The notes beneath the pieces were generated by a model. The model had not been told where the DNA came from. It saw nothing but the letters and a program-made list of their open reading frames with translations, and did no database searches. DNA of 64,000 bases from Thalassolituus sp. UBA674 (GTDB lineage: Bacteria > Pseudomonadota > Gammaproteobacteria > Pseudomonadales > Oceanobacteraceae), in assembly GCA_002298335.1 (NCBI GenBank), contig DBNK01000014.1:11677-75676 (forward strand), written 5' to 3'. Each line of letters begins with the position of its first letter. Position 1 is the first letter of the stretch. Both the position numbers and the translations under genes were made by a program. This document shows positions 42,375-49,998 of the stretch, in pieces.

Positions 42375-42938
42375 TTAAACCGCGCCGTGAATTTCACGGA
42401 CGGCGTTGTTGGTCATGGTCAGGGCCTCTTCAAGGCTGACCAGCGGATATTTCTTAGGCACATAGCCTTTCAGTTCGCCCAGCATGGTTTCCAGCTTGGC
42501 GGCGGGTGACTGACCTTTGAAGTCGCTTTTTTCCATGGCCAGTTCTTCCATGGCTTCGTTCCATGGCACACCCTGTACCAGGGGAATCAGAATCATGGTT
42601 TTGCCTTCAACTTCTACCTGAACCGGCTTGGTCAGATTGACGACGAAGAAGATGCTCTTCATGTCGTCGGCGAAATCCGCGGAGTACTTTTCCAGCAGGG
42701 TTGGCAGCATGTCCATTTTGTCCAGACCACCGATCAGCATGCTGATCTTGTCACCGGCCAGAACGACGGCTTCACGGCAGACGGCTTTTGGTGGCTTAAG
42801 ATGGCCTTTGTCGTCGCCGACTTCGCCCGGTATCAGTACCAGGTCGCCACGGTATGCCTTAGCACTTCCGGACGCAGTGGTCTCCAGAAAGTTAACGTAG
42901 AACAGCAGGCTCTGCTCTTTATAAGTGTCGAGTAACAT
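42375..42938 (-). CDS. Uncharacterised nif-operon protein
   Basis: 187 residues, soluble, no cysteine cluster visible. Segments KPPKAVCREAVVLAGDKISMLIGGLDKMDMLPTLL, IFFVVNLTKPVQVEVEGKTMILIPLVQGVPWNEAME and KKYPLVSLEEALTMTNNAVREIHGAV are well formed and codon use is normal. I do not recognise a domain. Position between a NafY-like gene and the small CPSC gene points to an accessory part in nitrogenase maturation or protection. Confidence 0.72.
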   Translation of the reverse strand: MLLDTYKEQSLLFYVNFLETTASGSAKAYRGDLVLIPGEVGDDKGHLKPPKAVCREAVVLAGDKISMLIGGLDKMDMLPTLLEKYSADFADDMKSIFFVVNLTKPVQVEVEGKTMILIPLVQGVPWNEAMEELAMEKSDFKGQSPAAKLETMLGELKGYVPKKYPLVSLEEALTMTNNAVREIHGAV

Positions 42939-42979
42939 GGTCGTTTCCTCACATTAAGTTTCAGTATTTACAGGGTTAT

Positions 42980-43732
42980 TTATTCATCATCTTCCGTGAG
43001 GAAGCGCTTTTTCAGGTCACCGTCGGTGCCCAGAATTTTTGCCAGCCAGGGCGGTGGTGAATTCACCATCACGCTCTGCAGGCGTTCCAGCTCCATCCGT
43101 ACCGTGCTGGTTTCTTTCACTTTCATCGGGTACACACCCGCTCGTACAACTTTGGCGGCAGCCGGGCCACCAATCGACTGAATCAGCAGCACGTGACAGT
43201 CGTTGATCAGGTTGGCGCGGAAGGCATTGCGGTCGTCTGACAGATCAGCTTCAACCGCTGAGCGTACATCGATCAGTTCGTAGGTTTCCGGCGACAGCTG
43301 ATACACCAGATAGCGCAGACAAGATCCAAAATGGCCGTTGACCTGTTCACCGTTGTTGGATGCCACGGCAATACGGATGGACCCGGGCATATCCGCGGCG
43401 GCCGGGTTGGTCGGTGGCAGCTCATCATCCGCCAGCTCACCCCAGAGGATGCGAACCGCTTCTTTGATGGCAGGCAGGCCGAGGCTGATGTCTTCGCCGT
43501 CTTCTTCACCGTCGGCGCTGCCGAAACCGGTTTTCAGATCAGTGACGGTGATGGTCGACAGGGTGTCTTCGTTGATTTCGCCACCGATGCGACGCATCAG
43601 GATTTCCAGCAGCTGACCGACGCTGATTTCCGGCAGAATGCGGGCAGCCATGGCAATACGCAGCGCGGCATCACGGCTGATGGATGGCTTGGCTGACGCT
43701 TCAGCCGGTGCTTGTGTCATTGCAGCTTCCAT
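42980..43732 (-). CDS. nafY: NafY/NifX-family nitrogenase cofactor-binding protein
   Basis: 250 residues, the length of Azotobacter NafY (243). The N-terminal helical domain (SRDAALRIAMAARILPEISVGQLLEILMRRIGG, ITVTDLKTGFG, IKEAVRILWGE) is the NafY apo-dinitrogenase-binding type. The C-terminal NifX-like domain begins SIRIAVASNNGEQVNGHFGSCLRYLVYQLSPE and binds iron-molybdenum cofactor or its precursor; HFG carries the conserved histidine. It would hold cofactor during insertion into NifDK. In Azotobacter nafY is linked to rnf; here it lies in the nifB operon. NifY or NifX naming is also possible. Confidence 0.8.
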   Translation of the reverse strand: MEAAMTQAPAEASAKPSISRDAALRIAMAARILPEISVGQLLEILMRRIGGEINEDTLSTITVTDLKTGFGSADGEEDGEDISLGLPAIKEAVRILWGELADDELPPTNPAAADMPGSIRIAVASNNGEQVNGHFGSCLRYLVYQLSPETYELIDVRSAVEADLSDDRNAFRANLINDCHVLLIQSIGGPAAAKVVRAGVYPMKVKETSTVRMELERLQSVMVNSPPPWLAKILGTDGDLKKRFLTEDDE

Positions 43733-43744
43733 AATGTTCTCCCG

Positions 43745-44011
43745 TCAGACAGTCAGTGTGGTCAGGCCGCCCTGCTGCGCCGGAGCGACTTCCAGCGGCG
43801 TGCGGGCGTCTACAGTCAGAGCATGCAGTTCACCGGTGCTCAGCTCATTGCTGAACAACTGCAGGATCTTCTGCTGGCGCAGTACCGGACGCATGTCGGC
43901 AAAGGCCTGGCTGATCACCTGCACGGAAAAGCTGCAGTCCGCGCCATTGATGATGACGTGGGAGCCCCGTAATTCGGTTTTGATGCGGTTCTGTACTTCA
44001 ATGGCGTCCAT
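43745..44011 (-). CDS. BolA family protein in the nif operon
   Basis: 88 residues of the BolA/IbaG fold: MDAIEVQNRIKTELRGSHVIINGADCSFSVQVISQAFADMRPVLRQQKILQLFSNELSTGELHALTVDARTP, with a cysteine in place of the usual histidine-bearing loop region and the conserved ELHAL near the end. BolA proteins pair with monothiol glutaredoxins to bind or move [2Fe-2S] clusters. The gene touches the upstream glutaredoxin gene (ATG overlapping its stop), which strongly supports such a pair dedicated to nitrogenase. Confidence 0.88.
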   Translation of the reverse strand: MDAIEVQNRIKTELRGSHVIINGADCSFSVQVISQAFADMRPVLRQQKILQLFSNELSTGELHALTVDARTPLEVAPAQQGGLTTLTV

Positions 44012-44349
44012 CAGGCTTCACCCTCAGCAGTGCTGGCCCCGGCCAGAGCAGTTTTGAGTGAACCATCCGCGGCCATACCGACCACAATGTCGCTGCCACC
44101 AATCAGCTCGCCATTGATGAACAGCTGAGGAAAGGTCGGCCAGCCGGATACGGACGGCAGACGCTCACGGATGGACGGTGCGGCCAGGATGTTCACGTAG
44201 GCAAACTCGGCACCGCAGGCTTTCAGGGCGGCAACGGCCTGGGCCGAGAAGCCACACTCCGGTGCTTCGGGCGAGCCTTTCATGTACAGCAGCACGCTGT
44301 TGGATTCGATCTGGTTGCGGATGATGTCCTGGATATCGGCTTTGCTCAT
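44011..44349 (-). CDS. Monothiol glutaredoxin (Grx4/Grx5 type) of the nif operon
   Basis: 112 residues. SNSVLLYMKGSPEAPECGFSAQAVAALKACG carries the single-cysteine CGFS active site, and VSGWPTFPQLFINGELIGGSDIV the glutathione-binding part. Such proteins carry [2Fe-2S] clusters from scaffold to target. Azotobacter has a matching nif-linked grx5 beside rhdN. It is coupled to the BolA gene. Confidence 0.93.
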   Translation of the reverse strand: MSKADIQDIIRNQIESNSVLLYMKGSPEAPECGFSAQAVAALKACGAEFAYVNILAAPSIRERLPSVSGWPTFPQLFINGELIGGSDIVVGMAADGSLKTALAGASTAEGEA

Positions 44350-44374
44350 GGTCTTTCTCCGGTCGTAATTAGTC

Positions 44375-45148
44375 TCACGCCGCTTTCGCGTGGCTGACTT
44401 TCCATTGATTGAATTCGTTTAAAACGCGGCGGTTGGCGGCGACGTCCTCAGCACTGAAACCATCAATGGTGGTCAGAGTGATATCGGCTCCGGCGTTCAG
44501 CAGATAACGCACTACGGGCAACTGGCCCAGTGACATGGCGAGCATCAGTGCGGTGGCACCGTTATCGTTCTGCTGATTCAGTGGTGTACCGGCCTGCAGC
44601 AGCGCATGCACCAGTGCCTGATCGCCGCTCTGGACCGCCATCCACAGGGCATTGCAGCCATCTTTATTGGTCAGTGACACGCGCGTGCCGGCGGCCAGCA
44701 TCTCCAGCGCCAGATCACGCTGCCCCAGACGGCACAGCTGCATCAGGGCAGTCTCATTGTTGGCGCTGCGGTGATCGACATTTTCAGGGTCGAAACCATT
44801 GATCAGCAGCCATTCCAGCAGGTTGTCGCTCAGCTCCTGACTGGCGAGGCGGAACTCCGGGAACCAGGCCTCATAGCCACCATCAAGGCTGTAGCAGCTG
44901 GTAAAACCAAAGTCGCTGAACAGCTGTGCCATGTCCTGGCTGCGGTGACCGTGATAGCAATAGATCAGTACCGGTACCGAGCGGTCAGTATGCTTCAGCA
45001 GGGCACGCAGATTCTGATCGTTAAGATGCAGTGCGCGTGGGTGGTGATTCTCGAGATAGGCGCGGTAGTCACGCATATCGAGCAACAACAGCTCGTCGTT
45101 CTCAAGCATGAGTTCGGCTTCTGCGATAGAAACGATGGTCCACTTCAT
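44375..45148 (-). CDS. Rhodanese-ankyrin fusion (RhdN-like)
   Basis: About 257 residues. Residues 1-110 are a rhodanese domain with active-site loop IYCYHGHRSQDMA. Residues ~125-250 are three ankyrin repeats (NNETALMQLCRLGQRDLALEMLAAG, KDGCNALWMAVQSGDQALVHALLQAG, DNGATALMLAMSLGQLPVVRYLLNAGAD). Azotobacter rhdN lies at the same place between nifQ and grx. Rhodaneses handle sulfane sulfur, so a part in sulfur or cluster supply is inferred. ATG at 45148 is preferred over 45154 because GAGGG is better spaced. Confidence 0.88.
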   Translation of the reverse strand: MKWTIVSIAEAELMLENDELLLLDMRDYRAYLENHHPRALHLNDQNLRALLKHTDRSVPVLIYCYHGHRSQDMAQLFSDFGFTSCYSLDGGYEAWFPEFRLASQELSDNLLEWLLINGFDPENVDHRSANNETALMQLCRLGQRDLALEMLAAGTRVSLTNKDGCNALWMAVQSGDQALVHALLQAGTPLNQQNDNGATALMLAMSLGQLPVVRYLLNAGADITLTTIDGFSAEDVAANRRVLNEFNQWKVSHAKAA

Positions 45149-45176
45149 GGTCATACCCTCTCTGTGCCCAAAAGGC

Positions 45177-45803
45177 TCAATCTTCCGGTCCGAAACAGTC
45201 GCTGTAGGCGCTGCACACGTCACAGCTCGGCGCACGGCAGACATAGCCCCCACCCAGTTCGCACAGCTGCTTATAAAAGAATTTCTTCCACTTCATGTCG
45301 CGGTCATTCAGGGTGACCAGCGATGGAAAATTACCGGCGAGCAGATCTTTCAGGGATGCGCGGTCAGGCATGCCCAGATCACGCCACAGGTGACTGCCAC
45401 CGAGACAGGCAGCGGCAACGATACCGGCCATGGTGATCTCGCTGTTGTCGAGGCCGGCACGATGGCTGACCAGCAGATCGCGGATCTCGACCCATTCGTC
45501 TTCGCGCATGTCCAGCAGCTGCTGGCGGGTGTCTTCCACCGGCTGGGTATCTTTGCTTTTGATGCCCTGCAGCAGCTCATCGTGGATGCGGTAACGACGG
45601 CCAACGGCCATCCAGTAAAAATCGGTCGGGGTCAGCCCGAGGAAGAACGGCAGGCTGGTGCGACCTTTGCGCTGGCTGCGCAGAATCAGTCGGAACCAGT
45701 TCTGGTTCTTGCTGCGCTGCTCGTCAGAGCCGCCGGTCATCAGGGTCAGCATCGGCGTAAAAAAAGGCCGGAAGGTCTGGCGGATCTGGGCAACAGCGTT
45801 CAT
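45177..45803 (-). CDS. nifQ: NifQ, molybdenum donor for nitrogenase cofactor
   Basis: 208 residues. The C-terminal cysteine motif VCRAPSCDVCSAYSDC (CX4CX2CX5C) holds the Mo-Fe-S cluster by which NifQ delivers molybdenum to the cofactor scaffold NifEN. The middle part (MAGIVAAACLGGSHLWRDLGMPDRASLKDLL) matches the family. It stands between nifO and rhdN with gaps under 30 bases. Confidence 0.95.
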   Translation of the reverse strand: MNAVAQIRQTFRPFFTPMLTLMTGGSDEQRSKNQNWFRLILRSQRKGRTSLPFFLGLTPTDFYWMAVGRRYRIHDELLQGIKSKDTQPVEDTRQQLLDMREDEWVEIRDLLVSHRAGLDNSEITMAGIVAAACLGGSHLWRDLGMPDRASLKDLLAGNFPSLVTLNDRDMKWKKFFYKQLCELGGGYVCRAPSCDVCSAYSDCFGPED

Positions 45804-45827
45804 CTCGGTTCCTCTCTTTATTCCGGG

Positions 45828-46295
45828 TTATTCCGTGTGCGACGAAGCGGCGTTGTGGCTGCAGGCTTCATCGTCTTTTTCGGTTTCGCGCAGCTCTTTC
45901 TCAAACGAGACGCCCAGTCGGGCTTCGAGAGCGGCGCGGTCAAAACCGCAGGTGTGTGTAATGCCTGCGGTGTCTTCAATGCGGATAAGCGGGCGACGGA
46001 TCAGTGCGGCGTCGTTGCTGAGAATGATCAGAGCCTGCTCAGCATCAAACGCGTACGGGTCAATATCGCCCTGCTTAATCGCCACGGCCGAGGGGTTAAA
46101 CCACTCATGCACGGGGCGGGCGGAGAGATAGGGCTGCAAAGTCTGCGGCGTCCAGTCGGTGGTCAGCAGATCGTGCACCTTCATTTCGACGCCTGCTTTT
46201 CTCAGCAGGGCCAGCTGGTGACGATTGGTCTGGCAGACCGGCTTTCCGTAAAAGTGCAGCACCTGTCCTTTTCTCCCTGGTCTTTCTCTGTTCAA
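45828..46295 (-). CDS. nifO: NifO, ArsC/Spx-fold nitrogenase-associated protein
   Basis: 155 residues with an arsenate-reductase-like thioredoxin fold. The usual CxxC/CxxN region reads GKPVCQTNRHQLALLRKAGVEMKVHDLL, and VHEWFNPSAVAIKQGDIDPYAF and RRPLIRIEDT match NifO of Azotobacter, where it influences molybdenum distribution between nitrogenase and nitrate reductase. The C-terminal tail (DDEACSHNAASSHTE) is hydrophilic. The gene is 3 bases from fdxN. Confidence 0.9.
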   Translation of the reverse strand: MNRERPGRKGQVLHFYGKPVCQTNRHQLALLRKAGVEMKVHDLLTTDWTPQTLQPYLSARPVHEWFNPSAVAIKQGDIDPYAFDAEQALIILSNDAALIRRPLIRIEDTAGITHTCGFDRAALEARLGVSFEKELRETEKDDEACSHNAASSHTE

Positions 46296-46298
46296 GCC

Positions 46299-46577
46299 TT
46301 AGCGGGACTGAATCTCAGCCATGGCTTCAGCCAGTTTCTCCGGTGGGATACCGGTTAAGGTACCCAGCGGATTCATTGGCGCGCCGGAGGCGTCGAGAAT
46401 GGCTTCTTCAATCGGGCAGATGCTCGCGCACTGAGGTGCGGCGTAATCGTCCTCACACTCGGTGCACTTGCGTGCATTGATTTTGAAGTGCGGCTTGGAC
46501 TCGTAAATAGCGTCTGACGGACAGACGTCGTAACAGGCCCAGCAGTTAACGCATGAATCAACGATAGAAAGTGCCAT
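46299..46577 (-). CDS. fdxN: Ferredoxin FdxN (2[4Fe-4S])
   Basis: 92 residues. Two cluster motifs: CVNCWACYDVCP (CxxCxxCxxxCP) and ARKCTECEDDYAAPQCASICP, the second with the longer spacing found in nif-linked ferredoxins. FdxN serves NifB in making the cofactor core in Azotobacter. Twelve bases downstream of nifB. Confidence 0.93.
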   Translation of the reverse strand: MALSIVDSCVNCWACYDVCPSDAIYESKPHFKINARKCTECEDDYAAPQCASICPIEEAILDASGAPMNPLGTLTGIPPEKLAEAMAEIQSR

Positions 46578-46589
46578 AACAATCTCTCC

Positions 46590-48095
46590 TTAAGCGCCAG
46601 CGAGTTCAGCAACGGCTTCCGGAACTTCGTCCAGACGGCCATCAACACGCATTTCTTCGTACACGGCCATCACGGCTTCCTCGATGGATTCCATGGCGTG
46701 CTCACCGTTCGGCTGGATGCCAGCTTCTTCGAGCAGAGACCATGGTTCGAAACCAATCTTGGAGCAGAGCACCGCTTCGCAGCCTTTCAGGGCACGGATA
46801 GAACCGGACAGCGCGCTTTCTTTCTCGCCGCAGGTATCGTTACCGATGCAGTACTGATCGACTTTACGATGGCTGATAAAACGCACGCCGTTGGCAGACG
46901 CTTCGTACACCAGGAACTCAGTGGCATGGCCAAAGTGCTGGTTAATCAGACCGCCGCCGCTGGTAGCCACAGCCATCAGTACCGGACGGGTTTCTTTAAC
47001 CACTTCTGGTTTGGCAGACAGTCCGGCCAGACGCTTGCGCTTGGCGTCTTTCTCTTCCAGCTCTTCGAGGATGCCGGCGTGAATAACGGCACGCTTCTTC
47101 ATCGCTGAGTCGTAGTCGATGTCCATGGCGGCGATCTTATCCATGGTGAATTCTTCACCACGGTCTTCGCCCAGCAGGCCAACGGCGTCGGCACGGCACT
47201 GACGGCAGTGACGCATCATGTTCATATCACCGGCACAGGAATCCTGCAGGTCCTGCAGTTCTTCCGGCTCTGGGCCACGCTGACCCATGATGCCGTAGAA
47301 AGTGCCGTGCTCGGCTTCAGAGATGAGTGGCATCACGTTGTGCAGGAAGGCGCCCTTCTCTTTCACAATGCGGCTCACTTCTTTCAGGTGTTCATCGTTC
47401 ACACCCGGAATCATCACAGAGTTCACCTTCACCAGAATGCCTCGCTCAACCAGCATCTCGAGACCTTTCTGCTGCTGCTTGATCAGGATCTTGGCGGCTT
47501 TCTCACCGTAGATGCGCTTGTTGTTCCAGTAGATCCATGGGTAGATCTTGGCGCCCACAGCCGGGTCAACACAGTTGATAGTGATGGTGACGTGGTCGAT
47601 GTTGTGTTTGGCCAGCTCATCCACGGCTTCTGGCAGCGCCAGACCGTTGGTGGACACACACAGTTTGATGTCAGGAGTCTGCTCGCTCAGACCACGGAAG
47701 GTCTGAAAAGTACGCTCAGGGTTAGCCAGTGGGTCACCCGGGCCAGCGATACCCAGCACGGTCATCTGAGGAATATTGGCGGCCACCGCTTTGGTTTTCA
47801 TGATGGCTTCTTCTGGCGTCAGCAGCTCAGAAACAACACCTGGACGGGATTCGTTAGAACAGTCGTACTTACGGTTGCAGTAGTGACACTGAATATTACA
47901 GGCCGGGGCTACCGCGACGTGCATACGTGCAAAATAATGGTGGGCTTCTTCGGAGTAGCAGGGGTGGTTCTGGACCTTCTCACGGATTTCATCCGGGAGA
48001 TGCGACATCTGTTCATTGTCGCTGCCGCATGAACCAGAGGCACAGCTGCTGGCCTCCGCCTTGTTCTCTTCTTGTCCGAGCACTGTCAGTTGCAT
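46590..48095 (-). CDS. nifB: NifB, nitrogenase cofactor core synthase
   Basis: 501 residues. Radical-SAM enzyme that builds the 8-iron, carbide-bearing NifB-co core. The cluster motif ACNIQCHYCNRKYDC (CxxxCxxC) lies near residue 70. The C-terminal NifX-like domain starts PVLMAVATSGGGLINQHFGHATEFLVYE, the two-domain form of proteobacteria. It heads the minus-strand operon. In Azotobacter it lies directly after nifA; here 8 kb of other genes separates them. Confidence 0.98.
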   Translation of the reverse strand: MQLTVLGQEENKAEASSCASGSCGSDNEQMSHLPDEIREKVQNHPCYSEEAHHYFARMHVAVAPACNIQCHYCNRKYDCSNESRPGVVSELLTPEEAIMKTKAVAANIPQMTVLGIAGPGDPLANPERTFQTFRGLSEQTPDIKLCVSTNGLALPEAVDELAKHNIDHVTITINCVDPAVGAKIYPWIYWNNKRIYGEKAAKILIKQQQKGLEMLVERGILVKVNSVMIPGVNDEHLKEVSRIVKEKGAFLHNVMPLISEAEHGTFYGIMGQRGPEPEELQDLQDSCAGDMNMMRHCRQCRADAVGLLGEDRGEEFTMDKIAAMDIDYDSAMKKRAVIHAGILEELEEKDAKRKRLAGLSAKPEVVKETRPVLMAVATSGGGLINQHFGHATEFLVYEASANGVRFISHRKVDQYCIGNDTCGEKESALSGSIRALKGCEAVLCSKIGFEPWSLLEEAGIQPNGEHAMESIEEAVMAVYEEMRVDGRLDEVPEAVAELAGA

Positions 48096-48189
48096 AGTTG
48101 AGCTCCTGTCTTATTGGGTCCTGCCAGGTCAGGCCGGACCCCTTTATAGAAGTGGGGAATTCTCTCTTTTCCCGATCACCAGAGGCTGT

Positions 48190-48205
48190 TGCAATGCCAG
48201 TGCCC
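48190..48205 (-). promoter_or_regulatory. Predicted sigma-54 promoter of nifB
   Basis: On the minus strand GGGCAC-TGGCA-TTGCA fits the -24/-12 consensus TGGCAC-N5-TTGC, with the invariant GG and GC. It lies about 95 bases before the nifB ATG. Confidence 0.75.
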
Positions 48206-48257
48206 GTTTTTCAGGTTATTGATTTATAAGGAAATAGGTGTTTTTGGATGGGCTGTT

Positions 48258-48308
48258 TGTGGGGTTTGAGACATACCGCGCCATGTGGCGATTGTCGGGA
48301 AGGGGACA
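48258..48308. promoter_or_regulatory. Two NifA upstream activator sites of nifB
   Basis: TGT-GGGGTTTGAG-ACA at 48258-48273 and TGT-CGGGAAGGGG-ACA at 48293-48308 both match the NifA site TGT-N10-ACA. They lie about 55 and 90 bases from the -24 element. The remainder of the 48096-48503 gap shows no gene. Confidence 0.75.
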
Positions 48309-48503
48309 AAGGCCAGTACTGTGATTCAAGAGTGTCTGACGACGGCCGTTTGACTGATCAGATGATTAAAATACGACCTGAATACTGCATAAGTTCCTCC
48401 TGCTGAATGACGAAAAACTAACACCAGGATCCATGTCCCACAGAGTTTTTCAGTTATCATGCATTTACTCGCAACATTATCGGTCACAGGGACGACACTC
48501 CAA

Positions 48504-48938
48504 ATGACAACATGGAAGACTGAGGATTTTGAGACTCTGTCCTGGCACGACGTTCACGCACATGGTTTCCGAATTGTTGATGTTGATAAAAATTCAGGGT
48601 TCTTCGACCTTATTCTGGATATTGATTAAATCCAGTACTGGCATAGGGAATATGAGCATATCGAGTTTACGATTTGCCCGGCCGAACTCAGGTTTCGTGA
48701 AATATTCAAACTAAAACTATCACTCGATTACGCCTCTATGCCCGCGGGTATATCGCCCTTCTCCATTGACGCTATCGAAAGAACACCACTGGAGTTTCCT
48801 GATGGAGAGAAATCGTTTCGCTGGCGAATATCTCTGAATTGGCCTGATGGTGAAATCAGCTTTGAAGCACCCGGTTTTACTTTGGAAATAACAGGTAAAT
48901 CGCTCACAAGTAAGCAGCCGTGGATTGCCAGAAAATAG
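48504..48938 (+). pseudogene. Broken gene with in-frame stop codon
   Basis: An open frame from the ATG at 48504 reads MTTWKTEDFETLSWHDVHAH ... LILDID and meets a TAA at 48627-48629. The same frame then continues without another stop to 48938 (IQYWHREYEHIEF ... SKQPWIARK). The whole would be a ~144-residue protein of a small family that, from memory, begins with the same segment and has a tyrosine at the stop position. One base change would explain it. Function unknown; relatives are small cytosolic proteins. Confidence 0.75.
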
Positions 48939-48984
48939 CCTGCTTTTCAGGCTCTTTTAATTTATCAAGAGAAACAGCAGTACC

Positions 48985-49305
48985 ATGAGTGAACCCAGGC
49001 ACATCATTTTCGACCGACACGGCAATAGGATTGCCTGGTCAAAATTTGGTGTCATCTGGTTTGAAAATGGAGACCGGGTTGGATCTTTCGCCGGAGATAA
49101 AATACTCAACAACCAGAACCACCTGGTCGCCAGACTGATTTATGATCGGGTCGAAACGTTACAGGGAGATAGACTCGGATTAATTGTACCTGATGAAGAG
49201 TCTGGGAAGTTTTTCATCAAGATGGACGACTACACAGTGGGCAATCAGAGCTATCCCAAGGCTTTGGCTGCAGGAATCATAGGCCTACTGCATAAGCATA
49301 TCTGA
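48985..49305 (+). CDS. Small protein, beta-flower-like domain
   Basis: 106 residues. The repeated short beta pattern (IIFDRHGNRIAWSKFGVIWFENGDRVGSFAGDKILNNQNHLVARLIYDRVETLQGDRLG) resembles the 4-fold beta flower domain of unknown function. It sits just after the broken gene and before rpiB on the same strand. Assignment is by pattern only. Confidence 0.6.
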   Translation: MSEPRHIIFDRHGNRIAWSKFGVIWFENGDRVGSFAGDKILNNQNHLVARLIYDRVETLQGDRLGLIVPDEESGKFFIKMDDYTVGNQSYPKALAAGIIGLLHKHI

Positions 49306-49329
49306 CCATTCACTTGTAGGTAGTAAAGT

Positions 49330-49770
49330 ATGAAAATTGCATTAGGTGGCGATCACGCAGGTTTTGTGTATAAACAGCACCTTAAAAGTTATCTCACCGA
49401 CAAAGGATTTTCTTTCAAAGACTTCGGTCCATTTTCTGAAGAGTCCTGCGACTACCCTGATTTTATTCATCCACTGGCAACAGCTGTCGAGTCGGGTGAT
49501 TTTCATCTTGGCATTATTATCTGTGGTAGTGGCAATGGCGTTGCCATCACAGCCAACAAACATCAGGGTATCCGTTGTGCATTGGCATGGAGTGTTGAGA
49601 TCGCTCAACTGGCCCGATCACATAACGACGCCAATGTCGTCTCGATACCAGCCCGGTTTGTCAGTCTGGAAACAGCCTTAGAGATTGTGGATACCTTTAT
49701 GGCCACGGAATTTGAGGGTGGCAGACATCAGAAGCGGGTAGATAAGATTCCTTTATCTCCACCTGAATAA
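49330..49770 (+). CDS. rpiB: RpiB/LacAB family sugar-phosphate isomerase
   Basis: 146 residues, normal for RpiB. It interconverts ribose 5-phosphate and ribulose 5-phosphate or related sugar phosphates. MKIALGGDHAGF begins the fold, GIIICGSGNGVAI holds the catalytic cysteine, SHNDANV the histidine, and the conserved ECC.YPDF-type DYPDFIHPLA region is intact. Lies in the block between nifB and nifA. Confidence 0.9.
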   Translation: MKIALGGDHAGFVYKQHLKSYLTDKGFSFKDFGPFSEESCDYPDFIHPLATAVESGDFHLGIIICGSGNGVAITANKHQGIRCALAWSVEIAQLARSHNDANVVSIPARFVSLETALEIVDTFMATEFEGGRHQKRVDKIPLSPPE

Positions 49771-49998
49771 TGATTCATCAGTACGTTGAATAATTCCTTT
49801 TCACTGGATTCAGAACAGTCCTATACTTCCCCCGCGCTCAGCCTGAGCGCACCGTCCGCGGATATCCCCTGCGCTGACTGAGCTGCCCCGCCACCCTCCT
49901 TTGCATGACACAGGTGGCCTGAGCCCTCCCAAGCAATCCGGCCCGGTTGTGCTTTCTGTACGATACTGAACGTGCAGGCTTTGTTGTGGGTACCAAAC

